Origin: JAICLL01 sp035252155
GTDB taxonomy: Bacteria; Planctomycetota; Planctomycetia; Pirellulales; JAICIG01
Direction of reading: 5' to 3'
Assembly (NCBI GenBank): GCA_035252155.1
Contig: DATFDL010000172.1
Coordinates: forward strand, 1-9,356
Length of the DNA stretch: 9,356 nucleotides
Below the pieces are notes generated by a model, which worked only from the letters and a program-made list of their open reading frames with translations, was not told the DNA's origin and searched no databases. A program made the position numbers and the translations under genes. This document shows positions 5,113-9,356 of this stretch, piece by piece; position 1 is the stretch's first letter; every line of letters begins with the position of its first letter.

Positions 5113-6189
5113 CTACTCGCCCAGCCCGGCGAGCTCGCAGAGCGCGGCGGCCATGACGGGCTGCGGGCAACTCCAGACCAAAAAGAACAGCGCCTCGCGG
5201 CACCAGCGGCCGGTGGGGTGCCCCTCGACGTAGCCGCTGCCCTTGGCGGCGGTGAGCGCGCCTTGCGTCGCCCGCAGCACCAGGCTATTCGCCCGAGCGC
5301 GCAACTCATCGGCCGAGCAGCCGCCTGCTCCCGAGGCGAGCGCCAAGAGATCGGTTTCGAGTTGTTCGTACTCTTCGCGCAAGCTGGCCGCCGCGGCGGT
5401 CAGGTCTTCGCGGCGCTCGGCCTCGCGGGCGAGATAGTCGAGCGCGGCCGAGGTCAGGCCCAACGCCAGAGCTGACGTTTGCGCTCCGCCCGTGCCGGCC
5501 CCGCGGCTGGCGAGCACGTTTTCTTCCGGCCCGGCGAGCAGCCACCGTTGCTCGACGAATACATCGCGGCATTCCGCCGCGCCCGTGCAGGTGGCCGAAA
5601 GTCCCACCAGCCGCGCCGGCGGAGCGGCCGAGAATCCGGGCAGCTCGGTCGGCAACACCACCAAAATCTGCCGGCCATCATCGCAGGTGGCGCCCGTCAA
5701 CAGATAATCTGCCTGAACCGCGCCGGTCGTCCACGGTACTGAGCCATTGAGCACGAAGCCGCCGTCGGCGCGCGAGGCGGCGAGCACGGGGCGCGCCACA
5801 TGGCGGCGGCTCGTGGTGAGATGCGCGATGCCCACGGTGGCAAATACCTCGCCCGCCGCCAGTCGGGGCAGCAGTTCGTCACGCAACTCGGGGTTCTCAC
5901 CGGCCACCAATCGCCGGCAGACTCCCAGCGGCTGTGTCAAAACAAAGGTCGTGGCCAGGCAAGCGGCGCTCAGCCGTAAAAAGCCCCGCATCAGGTCCAA
6001 CTCGCTCCAGCCCGTTCCGCCCCATTCGGGCGCGGCGAACCAACGATGGACGCCATATTGCCGGCAGAGTTCGAGTTGCTCCGCAGGCCACTGGCCCGTG
6101 GCATCCAGTGCGTCGGCTCTCACCGCCAGCTCGCGGCAAAGCTCGGTCAGCAGCGTATCGTCGGGCGAGGCGATGGTGCGAGATGGCAT
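5113..6189 (-). CDS. Divergent acyl-CoA dehydrogenase-like flavoprotein
   Basis: The 358-aa protein has acyl-CoA dehydrogenase architecture: an N-terminal helical domain (1-115; GVHRWFAAPEWGGTGWSELD at 46-65 is the usual G-x-x-PEWGG-x-G region), a central beta domain (about 116-215; GGFVLNGSVPWTTGAVQADY at 143-162 corresponds to the family's K-x-W-I-T-N-G-x-x-AD strand), and a C-terminal helical bundle (about 225-358). The family oxidises acyl-CoA at the alpha-beta bond using FAD. Several active features are missing. The usual TEP-x-aGSD loop is replaced by HLTTSRRH (123-130). The C-terminal YEGT catalytic glutamate region reads LVWSCPQPV (337-345). No glutamate stands at the alternative helix position near 235-240. 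It may bind FAD but do other chemistry, as DszC-like monooxygenases do, or be inactive. ATG 6189 matches the expected N-terminus but has no clear ribosome-binding site. The substrate is unknown and no fatty-acid genes are nearby. Confidence 0.85.
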   Translation of the reverse strand: MPSRTIASPDDTLLTELCRELAVRADALDATGQWPAEQLELCRQYGVHRWFAAPEWGGTGWSELDLMRGFLRLSAACLATTFVLTQPLGVCRRLVAGENPELRDELLPRLAAGEVFATVGIAHLTTSRRHVARPVLAASRADGGFVLNGSVPWTTGAVQADYLLTGATCDDGRQILVVLPTELPGFSAAPPARLVGLSATCTGAAECRDVFVEQRWLLAGPEENVLASRGAGTGGAQTSALALGLTSAALDYLAREAERREDLTAAAASLREEYEQLETDLLALASGAGGCSADELRARANSLVLRATQGALTAAKGSGYVEGHPTGRWCREALFFLVWSCPQPVMAAALCELAGLGE

Positions 6190-6222
6190 GATGTCTGACG
6201 AAGATTGGCGGGGCCTATCGTA

Positions 6223-6244
6223 GGACGACCTTCCAAGGTCGTCC
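6223..6244. repeat. Short perfect hairpin, 10-bp arms
   Basis: GGACGACCTT (6223-6232) and its exact reverse complement AAGGTCGTCC (6235-6244) are separated by two bases, giving a 9-bp stem with a 4-nt loop in practice. It sits in the 81-bp gap between the 67-aa gene and the dehydrogenase gene. There is no following T-run. It may attenuate or terminate transcription, or be another dispersed palindrome of this genome. Confidence 0.75.
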
Positions 6245-6270
6245 AGAACGAGGCGAATGGCGGGTGAATG

Positions 6271-6474
6271 TCATTCGGCCGCCGTCGGTGGTTCGTCGAT
6301 GACAATCTCTTCTGGCGGGATCCACACCACTTGGCCGTCGCGCCATATCGGCACGGGGTAGCCCATTCGCTTGTGCATGACGAGGGCCTCGCGCCCCGCC
6401 GCGGCCAAGGCCGCGTCGAGCTGCTTGCCATCGGCAAAGAGCGCTCGAAGGTCAGGGTGATTTTCTTCGCTCAT
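6271..6474 (-). CDS. 67-aa partner of the zeta-like kinase, putative antitoxin
   Basis: This small acidic protein has the core DAALAAAGREALVMHKRMGY (20-39) followed by PVPIWRDGQVVWIPPEEI (40-57), a helix plus a two-stranded hairpin. I associate this motif (helix, then V-x-W-x-D-G-x-V-V-W-x-P-x-E-I) with small proteins encoded beside zeta-type kinases in cyanobacteria and planctomycetes; this is recollection, not a search. The start is set at ATG 6474, whose ATG overlaps the TGA stop of the kinase gene (ATGA), indicating translational coupling. A longer reading from 6504 would overlap the kinase by 34 bp and adds ten unconserved-looking residues. If it is the antitoxin it would be expected to bind and block the kinase. 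No DNA-binding motif is visible. Confidence 0.8.
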   Translation of the reverse strand: MSEENHPDLRALFADGKQLDAALAAAGREALVMHKRMGYPVPIWRDGQVVWIPPEEIVIDEPPTAAE

Positions 6475-7061
6475 CGTGAATAAGTGGTTTTGATCGACGT
6501 CCAAGTATTTTCGTCCGCAACGATAGTCTCAATTATACCACTGCCAGCAGCGAGTAGCCTCGGCTCGAGAGACCCCGAGTTGTCATAAAACCGCCAGTCG
6601 ACGGCCAGAGGCTGATAGAGATTAAAAAAATTACGTAGACCGGCGATGTAGCGGCGGCGTACGGTTTCATCAGGAACATGGTGACCACCCGTACGAACGC
6701 GATCGGCGACGCGGGCGATCGCGTGCTCCGCCGAAGGAAGCCATAAGAATATTAGGGCGGATTCATAGCCCAATTTACATAGCCCTTCAATCCAAGGGGC
6801 GAACGTGCGACTTGCCAGCGTGGTCTCAAAGGCAAAGCTAGCTCGCAACGCCGCCAACTGCTTCAGCCTCGCGAGCATCACACGACCGGCCTCAATCGCC
6901 GTTGCGTCAGGGTTGAAGCCGGACAGGCCGCGTGCGATCCAGTCGGCGTTCACGAAGTGTTGCAGGCCGGCCAAGTCCTGCAGCAGCTTTTGAGCGGCCG
7001 TGGTTTTGCCAGCGCCGTTGGGCCCTGCGAGGACGACGACTTTAGGTATGGAAGTGCTCAC
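6471..7061 (-). CDS. Zeta-toxin-like P-loop kinase (COG4185 type)
   Basis: This is a 196-aa single-domain P-loop protein. Walker A is GPNGAGKTT (13-21); VNADWIARGL (38-47) carries Asp40, which aligns with the catalytic aspartate of zeta toxins; FETTLAS (78-84) resembles the substrate-site glutamate segment. The arginine-rich ARVADRVRTGGHHVP and ETVRRRY (116-138) supply the phosphate-binding arginines and lid, and RFYDNSG (157-163) is a family hallmark. Classical zeta toxins phosphorylate UDP-N-acetylglucosamine and block cell-wall synthesis; the substrate of this subgroup is not settled. All core residues appear intact. The start codon is GTG (7061), there is no strong ribosome-binding site, and no upstream in-frame ATG fits. 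It overlaps its small partner by 4 bp. Together they look like a toxin-antitoxin pair with the toxin first. A housekeeping kinase is the alternative. Confidence 0.88.
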   Translation of the reverse strand: MSTSIPKVVVLAGPNGAGKTTAAQKLLQDLAGLQHFVNADWIARGLSGFNPDATAIEAGRVMLARLKQLAALRASFAFETTLASRTFAPWIEGLCKLGYESALIFLWLPSAEHAIARVADRVRTGGHHVPDETVRRRYIAGLRNFFNLYQPLAVDWRFYDNSGSLEPRLLAAGSGIIETIVADENTWTSIKTTYSR

Positions 7062-7105
7062 CGTGCTGTTGGGTATTGATGGTCGTGCGTAGTTCGGGGA
7101 ATCGC

Positions 7106-7187
7106 GCCCCGTTGGGGCTTACGACAATCGGTTAACTTACGAACCCAGGGCTGCGCCCTGGGCTATCGAATGACGCACCTTCGGTGC
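7106..7187. repeat. Cluster of three compact hairpins between carB and the kinase gene
   Basis: Three perfect stems occur in 82 bp: GCCCC-GTT-GGGGC (7106-7118), CCCAGGGC-TGC-GCCCTGGG (7144-7162) and GCACC-TTC-GGTGC (7175-7187). They occupy most of the central part of the 237-bp spacer 7062-7298, which holds no gene. The CCCAGGGC hairpin followed by GGCTATCGAA is a pattern I recognise from planctomycete intergenic repeats resembling REP sequences; that is from memory. None is followed by a T-run. The region could end carB transcription, stabilise its mRNA, or be a remnant of a REP-type element. The remaining 7188-7298 shows no clear structure or gene. Confidence 0.75.
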
Positions 7188-7298
7188 TGTAGAACGACGA
7201 GCGCCGCCGAACACAAAACACGACCGCCGCGCCCTCATTCCGCATCTGTCCGCCGGGGCATCGCCAAGGCCCTGCCCCAGCCACCGGCCACACAAAAA

Positions 7299-9356
7299 CT
7301 ACTCCGCACTCCGCACTTCGCATTCCGCACTGGACTGCGGCAGCCGGTCTTGCAGCGCCTGCACGGTCATCTCTTCGCCGCGAAGAGCTTCCATCGCCCG
7401 CACCGCGGCGTCGGCGGCCTGAATGGTGGTGATGCAGGGCACTCCGTGCGAGACCGCCGCCGCCCGAATTCGCCCCTCGTCGGTCCGGGCGCCCTTGCCG
7501 CTGGGCGTGTTGATGATCAAGTGAATCTGCCCGTCGATCAGCAAGTCTAAAAGATTCGGGTGACCTTCTTGCAGCTTTTTGACCGTCTGCACGGCAATGC
7601 CGGCCTCTTCCAGCAATCGGGCGGTGCCGTCGGTGGCGGTGAGCTCATAGCCCAACTCGGTCAATTTGCTTCCCAGGCCGATCGCGTGCCGCTTGGTGCG
7701 GTCGGCCAGGCTCATGAAGATCTTGCCCGAACGCGGCAGCACCACGCCGGCCGCCAACTGGCTTTTGGCAAAGGCGATCGAGAACCGCTCGCTGGTTCCC
7801 ATCACTTCGCCGGTCGAGCGCATCTCCGGCCCCAGCACGATATCGACGCCGGTGAATTTGACAAAGGGAAAGACGCTTTCCTTGACCGACACATGGCTGG
7901 GCAGCGGCGCCGTCTCGTATCCTTGCTCGTCCAGCGTTACGCCGGCCATGATCTTGGCCGCGATTTTTGCCAGCGGCATGCCGATCGCCTTCGAGACAAA
8001 CGGCACGGTGCGGCTGGCCCGCGGATTGACCTCGAGCACGTAGACGTTCTGCCGACCGTCTTCGTACTTCACCGCGAACTGAATGTTCATCAAACCTTTG
8101 ACTTGCATCAGCCGGGCAAGCCGCTCGGTGGCTTCGCGAATTTCGGCCACCACCGGCCCCGGCAAGCTATAGGGCGGAATCGCGCAGGCCGAATCGCCCG
8201 AGTGTACGCCGGCCTCTTCGATGTGCTCCATCACGCCGGCCACGATGGTGCGCTGGCCGTCGCAGATGGCGTCGACGTCGACCTCGATGGCGTCTTCCAA
8301 AAAGCGGTCGATGAGCACAGGCTTACCTTGCGCCGCTACAAATGCCTCGGCCACGAAGCGGTCGAGCTGGGCCTGGTCGTAGCAGATTTCCATCGCCCGG
8401 CCGCCCAGCACGAAGCTGGGCCGCACCAGCGCCGGAAAGCCGATCTTGGCCGCTTCGGCCCGCGCCTGGTCGTGCGTGCGGGCAATGCCGTTGGCCGGCT
8501 GCCGCAGATTCAATCGGCGGAGAATTTCGGCGAATTTCTCCCGGTCTTCGGCGTCTTCGATGCGATCGACGCTGGTGCCGATGATCGGCACGCCCGCGGT
8601 GGCCAACGCCCGGGCCAGGTTGAGCGGCGTCTGCCCGCCGAACTGCACGATCACGCCATCCGGTTCGACGCGGTCACAGATGTTCAACACGTCTTCGGTC
8701 GTGAGCGGCTCAAAGAACAGCAGATCGCTGGTGTCGTAGTCGGTGCTGACGGTCTCGGGGTTCGAGTTGACCATGATCGACTCGATGCCCAACTCGCGCA
8801 GGGCGAAGCTCGCCTGGCAGCAGCAATAGTCAAACTCGATGCCCTGGCCGATGCGGTTTGGCCCGCCACCGAGAATCATGATCCGCCGGCCGCCGGGCGG
8901 CTTGGGCGGCGTCTCGTCTTCATCTTCGTAGGTGGAGTAGTAATAAGGCGTGTAGGCTTCGAACTCGGCGGCGCAGGTATCGACCGATTTGAACGTGGCC
9001 ACCACGCCCAGCCGTTTCCGCTGGGCACGCACGGCCATCTCGGTCGTGCCAAAGATCGTGGCCAATTGTCGGTCGGAAAAACCAAACTGCTTGGCTTGCT
9101 TCAACTGCTCGCGGCTGAGATTCTCAAAGCTCGGCTGCCGCCGCAGCTCTTCTTCCAACTCGACAATTTCCAGCAGGTTGTCGAGAAACCAGCGGTCGAT
9201 GGCCGTTAGCTCGTGGACTTCGTCGAGCGTCATGCCCGCCTTGAAGGCGTATCGCAGATACCAGACGCGCTCGGCGTTGGGTGTCGCCAGCTTGGCACGG
9301 ATCTCTTCGCGCGACGGCTGCTCGGCCGTGCCCCACAGGTCTTTGTTGTCGCAGCC
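7299..9356 (-). CDS. carB: Carbamoyl-phosphate synthase large subunit, C-terminal two thirds
   Basis: CarB makes carbamoyl phosphate from bicarbonate, ammonia (channelled from the CarA glutaminase) and two ATP, feeding pyrimidine and arginine synthesis. The frame is open to the right edge, so the gene is partial: 685 residues are visible of about 1070-1080, and the first ATP-grasp half lies outside. The visible part starts in the oligomerization domain (ERVWYLRYAFKAGM at 29-42, TAIDRWFL). The second ATP-grasp unit follows: ILGGGPNRIGQGIEF (161-175), NSNPETVSTDYDTSD, RPSFVLGGRAMEI (312-324), EDAIEVDVDAICDG and EVNPRASRTVPFVSK (442-456). The MGS-like allosteric domain comes at about 541-671 (TDGTARLLEEAGI, NTPSGKGARTDEGRIR). 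An internal Met at 9233 is not the start, because the conserved reading frame continues upstream. The final 11 residues (SSAECEVRSAE) are encoded mostly by 7-bp repeats and are not part of the family. The tail should not affect catalysis. Confidence 0.97.
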   Translation of the reverse strand, partial: GCDNKDLWGTAEQPSREEIRAKLATPNAERVWYLRYAFKAGMTLDEVHELTAIDRWFLDNLLEIVELEEELRRQPSFENLSREQLKQAKQFGFSDRQLATIFGTTEMAVRAQRKRLGVVATFKSVDTCAAEFEAYTPYYYSTYEDEDETPPKPPGGRRIMILGGGPNRIGQGIEFDYCCCQASFALRELGIESIMVNSNPETVSTDYDTSDLLFFEPLTTEDVLNICDRVEPDGVIVQFGGQTPLNLARALATAGVPIIGTSVDRIEDAEDREKFAEILRRLNLRQPANGIARTHDQARAEAAKIGFPALVRPSFVLGGRAMEICYDQAQLDRFVAEAFVAAQGKPVLIDRFLEDAIEVDVDAICDGQRTIVAGVMEHIEEAGVHSGDSACAIPPYSLPGPVVAEIREATERLARLMQVKGLMNIQFAVKYEDGRQNVYVLEVNPRASRTVPFVSKAIGMPLAKIAAKIMAGVTLDEQGYETAPLPSHVSVKESVFPFVKFTGVDIVLGPEMRSTGEVMGTSERFSIAFAKSQLAAGVVLPRSGKIFMSLADRTKRHAIGLGSKLTELGYELTATDGTARLLEEAGIAVQTVKKLQEGHPNLLDLLIDGQIHLIINTPSGKGARTDEGRIRAAAVSHGVPCITTIQAADAAVRAMEALRGEEMTVQALQDRLPQSSAECEVRSAE
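7301..7328 (+). repeat. Four degenerate 7-bp repeats forming the 3' end of carB
   Basis: Four heptamers read, on the plus strand, ACTCCGC, ACTCCGC, ACTTCGC and ATTCCGC. On the coding strand they encode the end of the CarB tail (SSAECEVRSAE) and part of its stop codon. A single further copy-like ATTCCGC lies about 60 bp away in the spacer. The unit length equals that of the array at 4936-4977, although the sequence differs. Confidence 0.8.

Noticed and set aside
4935..5309. An N-terminal extension of the ykgJ-like gene to an upstream ATG at 5309.
   Set aside because: The extension would translate the heptamer repeats and the palindrome and overlap the dehydrogenase gene; conserved sequence begins at ATG 4934.
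7132..7323. A 63-codon minus-strand frame (ending SFDSPGRSPGFVS) in the carB-kinase spacer.
   Set aside because: It is a translation of the hairpins and heptamer repeats, a common false gene in planctomycete genomes, with no ribosome-binding site.
7301..7328. The heptamer arrays as a CRISPR or regulatory operator array.
   Set aside because: The units are 7 bp, directly tandem, with no spacers, and no cas genes are present.
7560..9209. A 549-codon open frame on the plus strand opposite carB.
   Set aside because: The opposite strand encodes unmistakable CarB with all motifs. The antisense product is rich in His, Arg, Gly and Gln with no recognisable domain, as expected from GC-rich codon bias.

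Overview
The window is GC-rich and every gene I can support lies on the minus strand, so transcription runs from high to low coordinates. The organism is most likely a planctomycete, probably of the Pirellulales type. This rests on a small membrane-anchored, leucine-rich protein with the RTFFVLLTALAVWLGA head typical of that phylum, a DUF4058 protein, a YkgJ-like cysteine-cluster protein beside hisS, and intergenic palindromes of the kind scattered through planctomycete genomes. The taxonomic call is inference from familiarity with these families, not from a search.

Reading in the direction of transcription: the window opens inside carB (9356-7299), which shows the last two thirds of the carbamoyl-phosphate synthase large subunit. 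A 237-bp spacer follows with three compact hairpins. Next is a two-gene unit, a zeta-toxin-like P-loop kinase (7061-6471) and a 67-aa partner (6474-6271), joined by an ATGA stop/start overlap; it looks like a toxin-antitoxin module with the kinase first. After a short hairpin comes a divergent acyl-CoA dehydrogenase-like flavoprotein (6189-5113). Its 3' flank carries a near-perfect 33-bp inverted repeat and a run of 7-bp repeats that reaches the start codon of the next gene.

The ykgJ-like gene (4934-4509), hisS (4499-3165) and the small leucine-rich membrane protein (3161-2673) are spaced by 9 and 3 bp and almost certainly form one operon. A separate DUF4058 gene (2575-1841) follows, with a plausible promoter in front.

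The left end holds the most interesting unit: a 144-aa protein that ends in Gly-Gly and has a strand/helix pattern compatible with a ubiquitin-like (beta-grasp) fold (1757-1323), then, 4 bp later, a large helical-repeat protein that runs off the window (1318-1) and resembles the MolR/DUF5724-DUF4132 family. The two are translationally coupled: the codons for the terminal Gly-Gly are also the Shine-Dalgarno sequence of the large gene. I suspect this pair is the start of a longer MolR-type gene cluster beyond the left edge. No tRNA, rRNA, CRISPR array, transposase or phage gene was seen.
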